Positions 42,123-51,607 are shown, numbered from the stretch's first letter. The stretch: 64,000 nucleotides of DNA from Albibacterium bauzanense (GCF_004339765.1 NZ_SMGO01000002.1:558001-622000); one strand, 5' to 3'. Notes: generated by a model not told the origin, from the sequence alone. A program made the numbers and translations.

Positions 42123-43817
42123 ATGGAAGAGTTTGTTGTAAAATTTAGCTCCGCTCTTGGATGGAGTATATTGCATTCTTTATGGTTTGGCTTTATTATT
42201 TATATATTAATTCTTTGTTTGTTTTATGTTTTTCCAAAAATGAGCGCTTCAGCGAAGAGTCACTTTTCTCTCCTAGGTTCTTTTGCTTTGTTTTTCTTTT
42301 TTATAACAATATTTCTGAAAGGTTTTCTTACAATGAATGCCGAAATAGCGATGCAGCTATTAGAAAACCCTTTACAGTATCCTTCTGCTCTTGTAAACAC
42401 TGTTGAAAGCCATCTTTTCATTGAGCCTTATTTTCCCATTATTGTAAGCGTGTATATCATTGGAATACTGATAGAAGGAATAAAGTTGGTAAGAAGCTAT
42501 TTCAAATTGAACAAAATAAAATCTAAAGGTCTTTCATCTGTTCCACATGCCTGGCAGTTACTATTTGATGATTTAATAATAAAGATGGGAGTAAAAAGGA
42601 AAGTAAATTTTCAAATCTCATCTTTGGTAGAAGTGCCCATGATGATCGGATATTTAAAGCCCTTTGTATTTTTTCCCATTGCCGCGGTCAATAGGTTAGA
42701 TATGCAGCAAGTGGAGGCGATATTGATTCATGAATTGACGCATATTAAGCGCAACGATTATTTACTCAATTTCTTAAAAGTTTTCATTGAAACTATTCTT
42801 TTTTTCAATCCGTTTATTTGGCTTTTGGGAAACTTGATCGAAAAAGGAAGAGAATATGCTTGTGATGATTCCGTTATCAAATTAAATGTTCAACCCAGAA
42901 TATATGCTGAAGCTCTTTTGCACCTCGAACAATTAAGAAAGAAGGGCCATCATCCTTTGGGAATGGCAGCATTTTATACTAAATCTGATTTATTAAATAG
43001 AATTAAACGTATAATAACCATGAAAACAAATTATGTAAACCGCAAACAAAAATTGGTAGCGCTGTCTGTAGGGATTATCGGTATAGCAGCTATTGCTTGG
43101 ACACAACCCACCGCACAGTCTTCCAAAAATCAAATAAAAATAACTGGATCAACGTATTCACCAAACTCTCTTAATACAGTTCTTCATCCTAACGCAAAAC
43201 CTTCTTCTGTCAAAGTTGATTTTATAGCAAAAGTATCCAATATGGATGCGACCAAGAAAATGGAGAAACGAGATACTCTATGGAGCAGTTTACAAGATTC
43301 TACTGCAACATATTTTCAATCACCGGAATGGAAATCTAAAATTGCCGGGATAGAGAAAAATGCTCAAGGCCTATCTGAAACCGCTAAAGAATTGGCCGCT
43401 CAATTTAATTCTGAAGAGTGGCAATCACAAGTAAAAGCGCAAGTTGAAGCAGGGAAATTATTATCAAAAGAGTGGGAAGAGAAGTTACAATCACCTGAGT
43501 GGAAAGCAAAGATAGCCGACATAAACAATGCAGCTAAGATTTCTGAGAAAATGGCTAAAGAGTTCGCTGAAAAATTTAACTCTGAAGAATGGCAATCACA
43601 AATAAAAGTACAAGTTGAAGCGGCTCAATTATTATCAAAAGAATGGGAAGAGAAGTTACAGTCGCCTGAGTGGGAAGCAAAGATAGCCGACATAAAAAAT
43701 GCAGCTGATATGTATGAAAAAATGACCAAAGAATTCGTTGAAAAATTTAACTCTCTAGAATGGCAGGATAAAATAAAAACACCGGTTGAAGAAGGGCAAA
43801 GCAATAAAAGAAATTAA
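42123..43817 (+). CDS. BlaR1-like M56 metallopeptidase with tandem-repeat sensor region
   Basis: A 564-residue membrane protein. The first ~330 residues match the M56 (BlaR1/MecR1) protease: three membrane helices, the zinc motif HELTH (about 203-207), the third ligand region KGREYACDDSVI, and a fourth helix (LVALSVGIIGIAAIAWTQ). Classical BlaR1 then has a penicillin-binding sensor; here it is replaced by about 2.75 copies of a 57-residue charged helical repeat (residues 400-556) beginning SPEWxxKIA and containing SEEWQSQ and SKEWEEKLQ. The signal is therefore not beta-lactam by the usual route. It probably cleaves the upstream repressor. Confidence 0.88.
   Translation: MEEFVVKFSSALGWSILHSLWFGFIIYILILCLFYVFPKMSASAKSHFSLLGSFALFFFFITIFLKGFLTMNAEIAMQLLENPLQYPSALVNTVESHLFIEPYFPIIVSVYIIGILIEGIKLVRSYFKLNKIKSKGLSSVPHAWQLLFDDLIIKMGVKRKVNFQISSLVEVPMMIGYLKPFVFFPIAAVNRLDMQQVEAILIHELTHIKRNDYLLNFLKVFIETILFFNPFIWLLGNLIEKGREYACDDSVIKLNVQPRIYAEALLHLEQLRKKGHHPLGMAAFYTKSDLLNRIKRIITMKTNYVNRKQKLVALSVGIIGIAAIAWTQPTAQSSKNQIKITGSTYSPNSLNTVLHPNAKPSSVKVDFIAKVSNMDATKKMEKRDTLWSSLQDSTATYFQSPEWKSKIAGIEKNAQGLSETAKELAAQFNSEEWQSQVKAQVEAGKLLSKEWEEKLQSPEWKAKIADINNAAKISEKMAKEFAEKFNSEEWQSQIKVQVEAAQLLSKEWEEKLQSPEWEAKIADIKNAADMYEKMTKEFVEKFNSLEWQDKIKTPVEEGQSNKRN
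43320..43790 (+). repeat. 171-bp in-frame tandem repeat inside the BlaR-like gene
   Basis: Copies begin at 43320, 43491 and 43662 (exactly 171 bases apart); the third is incomplete. Each encodes a 57-residue unit starting SPEW and ending SKEWEEKLQ. The second and third copies are more alike than the first. Confidence 0.9.
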
Positions 43818-43901
43818 CAAATAATCTAATATCTGTTCTTATTCAGAATTTATGTTAACTTAATATCAAATTAATAACATGGTTGTAGATTTAACTCAAA
43901 T

Positions 43902-44798
43902 ATGAAACGTATCCTTTTCAATTTGATTGTTATTTTCGGAATGTGGACACAAGGTGTCTATGGTCAAGATATTTTAAAAAGTGGTTACTTGGTTGCCACT
44001 GGCGATGATAAAGTATTTATTATCGATCCCAATAAATCCAATGAGAATCACACTGAAGTAATCTGGCAATGGAATGCCGCGGAGGCTACCGATATACCTG
44101 CAGAATATAAGAACTATCTTAAAAGTCTGGATGAATGTAAACCAGTTTTAAACAATACTAAGATATTAGTTTGCTCATCATCTGGCGCTACGCTATTAAT
44201 CGATATTGCTACTAAGAAAGTCGATTTTTATGCTAAAACACCCATGGCTCATTCAGCAGATCTTCTGCCGGGAAACCGGATTGCTGTTGCCAATTCTACA
44301 CATAAAGAGGGTAATAGTTTAGAACTCTATGAGATCGGCAAATCAGAACATAGATTGTTTTCTGATACGTTATACTCAGGACATGGGGTTGTTTGGGATG
44401 GGGAGCGAGAAAGGCTGTTCGTTTTGGGCTACAAACTCCTAAAGGCATATTCTCTGGAAAACTGGAATAGCAACTCGCCGGGCCTTAAACTTGAAAAATC
44501 ATGGATTATTCCAGATGAGGGAGGGCATGATCTTTCAATGGTCAACGGAAACCATCTATTGGTCAGCACACATCGCAATATCTTCAATTTTGATATCGAA
44601 GAAGAACAATTCACCGAATTTGCACCCTTAAAAGGACGTGAAAATTTAAAATCAGTGAACTATAATCCAGAAAGGGAGAACATTATATATACCATTGCTG
44701 AAGAAAGCTGGTGGACAAAAAATATCTATCAAACCAACCCCAAGAAAACAATCAGTCTTCCAGACGTTCATTTATATAAAGTTCGTGTCGCCAAATAG
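43902..44798 (+). CDS. Secreted DUF6528-like beta-propeller protein
   Basis: A 298-residue protein with a signal peptide (MKRILFNLIVIFGMWTQGVY, cleaved near GQ). The repeated blades contain GYLVATGDDKVFIIDPNK, ILVCSSSGATLLIDIATKK and GHDLSMVNGNHLLVSTH. I match it by recall to the DUF6528 family of putative propellers in Bacteroidota, often near polysaccharide-related genes. It follows the BlaR-like gene by 84 bases, so it could be part of that regulon, but no shared palindrome was seen before it. Function unknown. Confidence 0.72.
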   Translation: MKRILFNLIVIFGMWTQGVYGQDILKSGYLVATGDDKVFIIDPNKSNENHTEVIWQWNAAEATDIPAEYKNYLKSLDECKPVLNNTKILVCSSSGATLLIDIATKKVDFYAKTPMAHSADLLPGNRIAVANSTHKEGNSLELYEIGKSEHRLFSDTLYSGHGVVWDGERERLFVLGYKLLKAYSLENWNSNSPGLKLEKSWIIPDEGGHDLSMVNGNHLLVSTHRNIFNFDIEEEQFTEFAPLKGRENLKSVNYNPERENIIYTIAEESWWTKNIYQTNPKKTISLPDVHLYKVRVAK

Positions 44799-44948
44799 AG
44801 ATAGAATAATCCAATATCTCTAACTTCGCTCACTCTTGTTATAAACCTTTTGTTATATAACGCCCCATACTTGTAGCATTAAACAAACGGTAATCGTATA
44901 TATCTTAATAGCCAATATATCTTTTACCTAATTTCTAAAAATACTACA

Positions 44949-45482
44949 ATGAACAAAAAAATTTGCTTACTTATCTTATTGATCGGATTCTTTTTCACCT
45001 CTTGTAAAAAAAGCGACATTGAATATCAGAATAGTTTCGAAAAAAGTCAACAAGCATGGTTGAATTTCAAAAAGGCAAATAACAATTCTTATCAATATAC
45101 AGTAACAGGGGGAACTTGGATAGGTAGGTCATGGGAAACAAGATTAAGTATTACTAATGGAAAAATTACCCAACGTCATTTTAAGTATACTAATCTTGAT
45201 GAAGAATTCGAGAGTAACATCCCGGAAGATCAATTGGAATGGACTGAAAATGAAGATGAGCTTAATTCACATGAACAGACTCCTGCTGCTGCTAGTCTCA
45301 CGCTTGATGAAGTGTACGAAACCGCCAAGAACGTATGGCTGAAAAAGCAAGAAAATGCCACTACATACTTTAAAGCAGATAACGATGGACTAATTTCTTC
45401 CTGTGGATTTGTAGAAAACAACTGTATGGATGATTGCTTTGTTGGCATCACAATCGCAAAAATAGAACCTTTAAACCAGTAA
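44949..45482 (+). CDS. Lipoprotein of unknown function
   Basis: A 177-residue lipoprotein. The signal sequence MNKKICLLILLIGFFFTSCK has a clear lipobox, with the lipid-modified Cys in TSCKK. The mature domain begins FEKSQQAWLNFKKANNNSYQ and contains a WIGRSWETRLSITNGKI strand pair; this recalls the DUF6174-type secreted domains (weak). Three cysteines near the C-terminus (SCGFVENNCMDDC) may form a disulfide or a metal site. No partner gene identified. Confidence 0.7.
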   Translation: MNKKICLLILLIGFFFTSCKKSDIEYQNSFEKSQQAWLNFKKANNNSYQYTVTGGTWIGRSWETRLSITNGKITQRHFKYTNLDEEFESNIPEDQLEWTENEDELNSHEQTPAAASLTLDEVYETAKNVWLKKQENATTYFKADNDGLISSCGFVENNCMDDCFVGITIAKIEPLNQ

Positions 45483-45561
45483 ATATCATCATCGATATTT
45501 TACTGGCGAGATCACAGACACTCCATGATGGTTGTATAAAATTTGGTTATTATCTTACACT

Positions 45562-46725
45562 ATGCGTTTATTCATCTATCTATTTATTGCTTTTGGGTAT
45601 GTGTTGCCCACCTTTGGTCAGGAAAAAAATGAAGCTTCATTTATAGCTCCCTTGCATTTTACGAAGATGAAGGTTTCTTCGGAAACTTATGAATCTGTGG
45701 GTGTCTTCGATGTGAATGGAGACGGTCATCCCGATCTTATTTCTGGTGCGTTTTGGTATCAAGGACCCAAATTCATCGAACGTCATTTAATTACCGAAGT
45801 GAAACGAGTTGGAGAATATTGGGATGATTTCTTAACCATCCCTCTAGACGTAAATGGAGATGGGAAAATGGACGTTATAACTGGAGGATGGTTTGGAGCT
45901 ACTCTCTATTGGCTCGAGAATCCGGGCACAAACGGAACGTGGAAGCAGCATATCATTGATGAAACAGGGAATATCGAAACAGCGCATGGATGGGATATTG
46001 ATGGGGATGGAATAATGGAAATCTTTCCTAACAACCCAGGTAAGCCGTTAAAATATTACAAATTAAACAAAGATGCTGAAGGAAAGGGAACTGGTCTATT
46101 TACGAAATTTGAAGTTGCTGAAACACAGGGTCACGGATTAGGCTTTGGCGATGTAAATGGTGATAGCCGGAGTGATATTATTGTTAATAATGGTTGGCTG
46201 GAGGCTCCCTCAGACTCGAAAGGGAAATGGTCACTTCACCAAGAATTTGATTTTGGAGATGCTAGTGTTCCCATTTTGGTCGTTGATGTAAACAATGACG
46301 ACTTAAACGACTTAATTGTCGGTCAAGCCCATTCCTATGGATTGGACTGGTATGAACAAAAAGTAGATCAAGAAGGAAAACGGAGCTGGATAAAGCACCC
46401 CATTGATCCTTACAATTCGCAGTTTCATACAATGCAATGGATGGACATTGATGGAGATGGTAAACCGGAGCTTATCACAGGAAAGCGATATCGTGCCCAT
46501 AATGGTAAAGACCCTGGAGCGAACGATCCTTTCGGACTATATTATTTTAAATGGAATGGAGAATCGTTTACCAAAAACATTATCAGTTACGGCTCGGTAG
46601 ATCAAGGAAAAGGGGCTGGTATTTACTTTTCGATTGCTGACCTGAGAGGTTCGGGACGAAATGATATTGTTGTAGCAGGCAAGGATGGATTGTACATATT
46701 CTTTAATGAAGGATCTGCTTTGTAA
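45562..46725 (+). CDS. Secreted FG-GAP/VCBS repeat beta-propeller protein
   Basis: A 387-residue protein; I start at MRLFIYLFIAFGYVLPTFGQ (45562), a clean signal peptide, rather than at 45532. It contains seven VCBS/FG-GAP-like repeats with calcium-binding DxDxDG loops, e.g. DVNGDGHPDLISG, DVNGDGKMDVITGGWFG, DIDGDGIMEIFPNN, DVNGDSRSDIIVNNG, DVNNDDLNDLIVG, DIDGDGKPELITGK and ADLRGSGRNDIVVAG. Seven repeats suggest a closed seven-bladed propeller. Such proteins bind or process sugars or other surface ligands; no catalytic domain is visible. Confidence 0.85.
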   Translation: MRLFIYLFIAFGYVLPTFGQEKNEASFIAPLHFTKMKVSSETYESVGVFDVNGDGHPDLISGAFWYQGPKFIERHLITEVKRVGEYWDDFLTIPLDVNGDGKMDVITGGWFGATLYWLENPGTNGTWKQHIIDETGNIETAHGWDIDGDGIMEIFPNNPGKPLKYYKLNKDAEGKGTGLFTKFEVAETQGHGLGFGDVNGDSRSDIIVNNGWLEAPSDSKGKWSLHQEFDFGDASVPILVVDVNNDDLNDLIVGQAHSYGLDWYEQKVDQEGKRSWIKHPIDPYNSQFHTMQWMDIDGDGKPELITGKRYRAHNGKDPGANDPFGLYYFKWNGESFTKNIISYGSVDQGKGAGIYFSIADLRGSGRNDIVVAGKDGLYIFFNEGSAL

Positions 46726-46807
46726 TGGGGATAAAAGCAGCATTAAAAAGCCATAACTCTTACCTTCAATATACATTGCTTTACATGCTTGAGTACTCTT
46801 TGAGTAC

Positions 46808-46863
46808 TTCTTCCGTTGAGTCTGCGTTAAAAGGGCTAAAACAACGCATATACAACGGAAGAA
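46808..46863. other. Nested inverted repeat before the permease gene
   Basis: TTCTTCCGTTG (46808-46818) pairs with CAACGGAAGAA (46853-46863). Inside, TGCGTT (46823-46828) pairs with AACGCA (46843-46848), with a symmetric 4/4 internal loop between the stems. It lies 126 bases before the permease start and could be a leader RNA structure, a terminator-like element for the propeller gene, or a small repeat element. GAGTACT occurs twice just to its left. Confidence 0.6.
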
Positions 46864-46988
46864 CAATTCATAAAGGATTTTAGTAAGCTTACGCAGTTTA
46901 AATACAGGAAACCATAAAGTAGTCAATATATTTCCCATTTTTGCTGAAAATATAGCGATACTTATATTGTACTTGAAAAAACACTGTA

Positions 46989-48443
46989 TTGAAACAAACT
47001 AGCGAGAAGCCTGAAGATCAAAAACTCAAAAGGGGTTTGCAAAACAGGCATATTCAGTTAATTGCTCTCGGCGGAGCTATAGGAACCGGTTTATTTCTAG
47101 GTGTTGGCCCGGCAGCTGTATTAGCTGGTCCGGCTGTAATTTTAGGCTATGCGCTGGCAGGCATTATCGCCTTTTTTATTATGCGTCAGTTAGGTGAGAT
47201 GGTGGTTGAAGAACCTGTTTCGGGTAGCTTTAGTCACTTCGCAAATAAGTACTGGGGATCTTTTGCAGGCTTTGCTTCTGGCTGGAACTATTGGGTGTTA
47301 TACATTCTGGTAAGTATGTCGGAACTGACCGCCATTGGCATATATGTGCATTTCTGGTGGCCTGAAATCCCACTTTGGACATCAAGCCTTTTCTTTTTTA
47401 TCGTTATTAATGCCTTAAATCTTACTTCAGTTAAGGTGTATGGTGAGGTAGAATTCTGGTTTTCTATAATCAAGGTGATAGCCATTATCGCTATGATCAT
47501 TTTCGGAGTCTATTTGCTTATTAGTGGCAACGGAGGTCAACAGGCAAGCATTCAAAACTTATGGAATGATGGGGGATTTTTTCCAAAGGGTTTCTTAAGT
47601 GCTGATGGAAAAGGAGGCTTTCAGGGATTGTTTGCTGCAATTGCATTAATCATGTTCTCATTCGGTGGATTAGAATTAATTGGGATAACGGCTGCAGAGG
47701 CCGAACAGCCTGAAAAAACGATCCCAAAGGCTACCAACCAAGTTATTTACCGGATTCTGATTTTTTATGTAGGTGCGCTTGTGATCCTATTTTCATTATC
47801 TCCATGGAGAAATATTACCACCGATAGCAGTCCTTTTGTAATGGTTTTTGAAAGTTTAAAAGGCTTTCAGTTTAGCTTTTTGGGAAAAACCATTTACTTT
47901 ACGAGTTTGATTGCTAATATGCTGAATGTTATTGTGTTGACAGCGGCCTTATCTGTCTATAATAGTTGTGTTTACAGTAACAGCAGGATGTTATTTGGGC
48001 TGGCGGAACAAGGAAATGCCCCTTCTTTTTTATCGAAATTGAATAAGAATTCAGCACCTATCAATGCGATTCTAATATCGAGCTTATTTGCGGCGATCTG
48101 TATTATAATCAATAAGATAATGCCCGAGAAAGCATTGGAGATTTTGATGTCGTTGGTAGTGTCTTCGCTAATTATCAATTGGCTGATGATCAGCATTACC
48201 CATTTAAAATTTAGAAGAAGTAAAGAGGCGGATCAGATTAAAACCAAGTTCCCGTCTTATATTTACCCCCTATCAAACTATATATGCCTGATATTTTTAG
48301 TAGGTATTTTAGTGATTATGTGGATAACAGGGTTGAAAATATCGGTTGAGTTGATTCCAGGATGGATTTTACTGCTTTACGTTTGTTACCGGTTTATTAT
48401 TAAAGGAAAAAGCAAAAACGAGAGGGAAACTAAAACAAATTAA
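46989..48443 (+). CDS. Amino-acid permease (APC superfamily)
   Basis: A 484-residue transporter with about twelve membrane helices. Helix 1 has the substrate-binding glycine motif LGGAIGTGLFLGVGPAA, and family landmarks are MRQLGEMVVEEPVSGSFSHF and FSFGGLELIGITAAEAEQP. It resembles the GABA/proline/aromatic permease group (AAT family). The frame starts with TTG; no ATG is available before residue 67, and the family N-terminus (LKRGLQNRHIQLIALGG) is intact, so TTG is the likely start. Substrate undetermined. Confidence 0.9.
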   Translation: MKQTSEKPEDQKLKRGLQNRHIQLIALGGAIGTGLFLGVGPAAVLAGPAVILGYALAGIIAFFIMRQLGEMVVEEPVSGSFSHFANKYWGSFAGFASGWNYWVLYILVSMSELTAIGIYVHFWWPEIPLWTSSLFFFIVINALNLTSVKVYGEVEFWFSIIKVIAIIAMIIFGVYLLISGNGGQQASIQNLWNDGGFFPKGFLSADGKGGFQGLFAAIALIMFSFGGLELIGITAAEAEQPEKTIPKATNQVIYRILIFYVGALVILFSLSPWRNITTDSSPFVMVFESLKGFQFSFLGKTIYFTSLIANMLNVIVLTAALSVYNSCVYSNSRMLFGLAEQGNAPSFLSKLNKNSAPINAILISSLFAAICIIINKIMPEKALEILMSLVVSSLIINWLMISITHLKFRRSKEADQIKTKFPSYIYPLSNYICLIFLVGILVIMWITGLKISVELIPGWILLLYVCYRFIIKGKSKNERETKTN

Positions 48444-48508
48444 AGATTTGTAATGATGTAAACTTGATGGTTATCTCTGTTTACAACTTCATTATTACCT
48501 GACGGTAA

Positions 48509-49186
48509 TTATACTTCATGAGGTTCTTCTACTTGTGCAGGAGCCTCTACAGGTTTCTTTTTATTTGTAAACAGCTTGACAATTACCGGTGCTGTTGCAA
48601 GCACAACAATTCCCATGATAACGTATTCGAGATTTCGTTGTACCCAAGGATTCTCACCTACTAAGTAGCCAAGAGTTACTAAAGTTCCCACCCAAATAAT
48701 GGCGCCCACGATATTATAAAGTGCAAATTTCCTGAAATCCATTTCTACTATACCAGCCACGATTGGTGCAAATGTACGTACGATGGGTAGAAACCGGGCT
48801 AAAATAATCGCTCCTCCTCCCCGCTTTTCATAAAACTCTTGAGCTTTGTGGATATATTCTTTCTTGAAAAGCCAGTTATCTTTCATCTTTAGCAAACGAT
48901 GACCAAAGTATTTGCCGCACCAATAGCCCACAAAATTTCCCACAATAGCTGCTATCGAAATCAATATTATCCAATATAAAAGCGTCAGTACGGGATTGGT
49001 GGCGCTAAGCGACATGTTAGCGATAATAACTCCTGAGATGAAGAGAATAGGATCGCCTGGTAAGAAGAATCCTATTAGAATTCCGGTTTCAGCAAAGACG
49101 ATAAACAACAGCAAATAAAGACCGCCATGAGTTACGATCCAGTCTGGATCGGTCAGGTTATTGAAGAACTCTAAAAACACTTCCAC
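48509..49186 (-). CDS. DedA family membrane protein
   Basis: A 225-residue membrane protein of the DedA/VTT family, which includes undecaprenyl-phosphate and phospholipid translocases. Family landmarks are FFLPGDPILFISGVIIA and LARFLPIVRTFAPIVAGIVE, with the conserved arginine. The C-terminus is soluble and rich in Pro and Glu. It is convergent with the permease gene and divergent from the TonB-receptor gene. Specific lipid unknown. Confidence 0.92.
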   Translation of the reverse strand: MEVFLEFFNNLTDPDWIVTHGGLYLLLFIVFAETGILIGFFLPGDPILFISGVIIANMSLSATNPVLTLLYWIILISIAAIVGNFVGYWCGKYFGHRLLKMKDNWLFKKEYIHKAQEFYEKRGGGAIILARFLPIVRTFAPIVAGIVEMDFRKFALYNIVGAIIWVGTLVTLGYLVGENPWVQRNLEYVIMGIVVLATAPVIVKLFTNKKKPVEAPAQVEEPHEV

Positions 49187-49264
49187 AAAATCATTCTAAT
49201 ATTCAGCTGCAAAGGAACGAACAAATACTGGAAACATAATGTAAAAATCCGATTATATATAAAT

Positions 49265-49294
49265 ATTGTGGTACCAAAGGAATCGGTACCTTTG
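49265..49294 (+). promoter_or_regulatory. Promoter of the TonB-receptor gene
   Basis: TTG at 49265-49267 and TACCTTTG at 49287-49294, with a 19-base spacer, fit the Bacteroidota -33/-7 pair very well. GGTACC occurs twice (49270 and 49285), and CAAAGG/CCTTTG arms overlap the -7, a possible regulator site. Confidence 0.7.
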
Positions 49295-49347
49295 CGCCGT
49301 GAAATTATTCCCCCTGCTGTTATCTATAATTTTATTGACACTTAATC

Positions 49348-51531
49348 ATGAAAACATTAATTACGCTGATGGCTATGCTGTTTCTTACAGCTTCTGCCTA
49401 TGCCCAGAATACTTATAAAGCAATCATTAAAGATGCCAATACGCATCAAACATTATCTGGTACAACAGTCAAAATCCAAAATACAACGTTAGGTACAATA
49501 TCAGACGCAAATGGACTAGTTGTCCTGAATAATATTCCATCAGGTAAACAAGTAATTGAATTTAGTTACGTTGGTTATATAAACGAAACCGATACACTAA
49601 CCTTCCCAATCGACAATACTACTCCATTACTTGTGATGTTAGAAATAGCTAGTGAACACGAGGAACTGGAAGAAGTAGTAATTTCGGCTACTAGAAGCAC
49701 CAGAACTATTGATAATATTCCCACCCGTGTAGAAGTTATTGCAGGAGAAGAATTGGATGAAAAGGGCAATATGAAACCTGGAGATATCCGCATGCTGCTT
49801 GCAGAAAGTACAGGTATACAAACTCAACAGACTTCTGCGACCAGTGGAAACTCAAGCATTCGTATACAAGGGCTTGATGGGAAATATACCCAAATTATTC
49901 GTGATGGATTTCCTTTATATTCAGGATTTTCAGGAGGATTGGGGCTGCTTCAGATAGCACCGTTAGATTTGCAACAAGTTGAGGTAATCAAAGGGTCTTC
50001 CTCTACCTTATTTGGAGGGGGCGCTATAGCAGGTTTGGTAAATCTTGTATCTAAAAAGCCCACCGAGGAACGCCAATTTAATATTCTTTTAAATGGAACA
50101 TCAGCTCTAGGTGTTGATGCAAGTGCGTTTTACGCTCAAAAACTTGAAAACATAGGGACAACTATTTATGCTGCTTATAATAAAGGTACAGCTTATGATC
50201 CTTCAGATATTGGATTGTCGGCTATTCCAAAATTTGACCGCTTTACTTTTAACCCCAAATTGTTTCTGGATTTCAATGATGCCACTAAACTTTCCGTAGG
50301 ATTGAACACCACCATAGAAAAACGTATAGGAGGTGATATGGAATATCTAAAAGGAAATGGCAGTGTTACCCATTCTTATTTTGAAGAAAACAGAACACAG
50401 CGATATAGTACACAGCTTGAATTGGAACATATACTAAATGATAAAGCAAAGCTAGTTTTTCGTAATTCTGTAAGTTACTTTGACCGTAGTATTCGTTTGC
50501 CTGATTATTTGTTTTCAGGGTTACAGCTATCTACTTATTCTGAAGCTAATTACAATCGTCATGATGAAAGAACAGACCTCGTAGCAGGGATTAACTTTCT
50601 TACAGATAACTTTAAAGAAGATCAGAACAGTGATTTTGCCTTAAGAAGCTATAATTACAAAACAATTGGCGGTTTTGTCCAAAACACATGGAACGCAACA
50701 GAGAAATTTACAATTGAATCAGGTATTCGTGGAGATTATCACAACGAGTATGGCTTCTTTTTTCTGCCAAGAATTTCAGGTTTATGGAAAGTCAATGACC
50801 ATTTCTCAACTCGTTTAGGTGGCGGCTTGGGCTATAAGGCACCAAGCGTTTTTACTGAAGATGCTGAAAGAGTTCAATTCAGAAATGTTCTGCCAATTGA
50901 GGTTGCTACTACAAAAGCCGAACGTTCATATGGTGCCAACTATGATATCAATTATCGCACAACATTATGGGACGGTGAAGTTGGTTTCAGCATGAATCAA
51001 TTGTTCTTTTATACCAGAATCAATAATCCTATTTTACTAACTGCTTCCACTAGCAACGACTTGGCTTATGTACAACCACAGGGTAATTTAGATACCAAGG
51101 GAATAGAAACTAATGCTAAAATTACTTATCAGGATTTTAAATTATTCGTTGGATATACATTTGCTGATGTAAACCAGCATACAAACAGTAGCAATACTGC
51201 TTATCCACTTGTATCCAAACATCGATTGAATAATGTGTTGATGTATGAGGTAGAAGATCAATGGAAAATTGGTGCAGAAGCTTATTACTTCGGAAAACAA
51301 AAGTTAAATGATGGAACTACAGGGAAAGCGTATTGGACAACAGGGCTAATGGTTGAGAAACTATGGGAACGTTTTTCTATCTTCATTAATTTTGAGAATT
51401 TGACCAATACTCTTCAAACAAAATTTGATTCAATTTATACTGGTAATATAACCAGTCCAGTCTTTAGAGATATTTATGCACCTGTGGATGGTATGGTAAT
51501 TAATGGAGGGATAAAAATAAAATTGTTTTAA
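49348..51531 (+). CDS. TonB-dependent outer-membrane receptor
   Basis: A 727-residue receptor. The signal peptide is MKTLITLMAMLFLTASAYAQ. A carboxypeptidase-regulatory-like beta domain covers residues ~20-105 (GTTVKIQNTTLGTISDANGL). The plug covers ~115-230 (TRVEVIAGEELDEKGNMKPG, QQVEVIKGSSSTLFGGGAIA), and a 22-strand-type barrel ends in INGGIKIKLF. It resembles the short receptors for metals or siderophores, not the SusC group. The copper genes follow in the same direction, so transport of copper or a copper chelate is a reasonable guess. Confidence 0.9.
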   Translation: MKTLITLMAMLFLTASAYAQNTYKAIIKDANTHQTLSGTTVKIQNTTLGTISDANGLVVLNNIPSGKQVIEFSYVGYINETDTLTFPIDNTTPLLVMLEIASEHEELEEVVISATRSTRTIDNIPTRVEVIAGEELDEKGNMKPGDIRMLLAESTGIQTQQTSATSGNSSIRIQGLDGKYTQIIRDGFPLYSGFSGGLGLLQIAPLDLQQVEVIKGSSSTLFGGGAIAGLVNLVSKKPTEERQFNILLNGTSALGVDASAFYAQKLENIGTTIYAAYNKGTAYDPSDIGLSAIPKFDRFTFNPKLFLDFNDATKLSVGLNTTIEKRIGGDMEYLKGNGSVTHSYFEENRTQRYSTQLELEHILNDKAKLVFRNSVSYFDRSIRLPDYLFSGLQLSTYSEANYNRHDERTDLVAGINFLTDNFKEDQNSDFALRSYNYKTIGGFVQNTWNATEKFTIESGIRGDYHNEYGFFFLPRISGLWKVNDHFSTRLGGGLGYKAPSVFTEDAERVQFRNVLPIEVATTKAERSYGANYDINYRTTLWDGEVGFSMNQLFFYTRINNPILLTASTSNDLAYVQPQGNLDTKGIETNAKITYQDFKLFVGYTFADVNQHTNSSNTAYPLVSKHRLNNVLMYEVEDQWKIGAEAYYFGKQKLNDGTTGKAYWTTGLMVEKLWERFSIFINFENLTNTLQTKFDSIYTGNITSPVFRDIYAPVDGMVINGGIKIKLF

Positions 51532-51592
51532 TAATAAGTAAATAGTGCCATAGAAACTAACAATAGTACAATGAGGAGGTTTTTCTTAGTCG

Positions 51593-51600
51593 TATCTTTG
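51593..51600 (+). promoter_or_regulatory. -7 element immediately before the DUF983 gene
   Basis: TATCTTTG matches TAnnTTTG and ends only 7 bases before the ATG at 51608. Transcription would begin at or within a base or two of the start codon, giving a leaderless mRNA. Confidence 0.5.
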
Positions 51601-51607
51601 TATTGCT

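Noticed and set aside
43320-43790. Assembly duplication in the BlaR-like gene
   Set aside because: The copies differ by many substitutions and stay in frame, so they look like an evolved protein repeat rather than an artefact.
46537-46938. 133-codon minus-strand frame overlapping the end of the propeller gene
   Set aside because: It is antisense to clear FG-GAP repeats and covers the inverted repeat at 46808-46863; considered a shadow.
48457-48511. Small inverted repeats TGTAAAC/GTTTACA and ATTACC/GGTAAT between the permease and DedA genes
   Set aside because: Short arms without T-runs; a terminator role is possible but not supported well enough to list.
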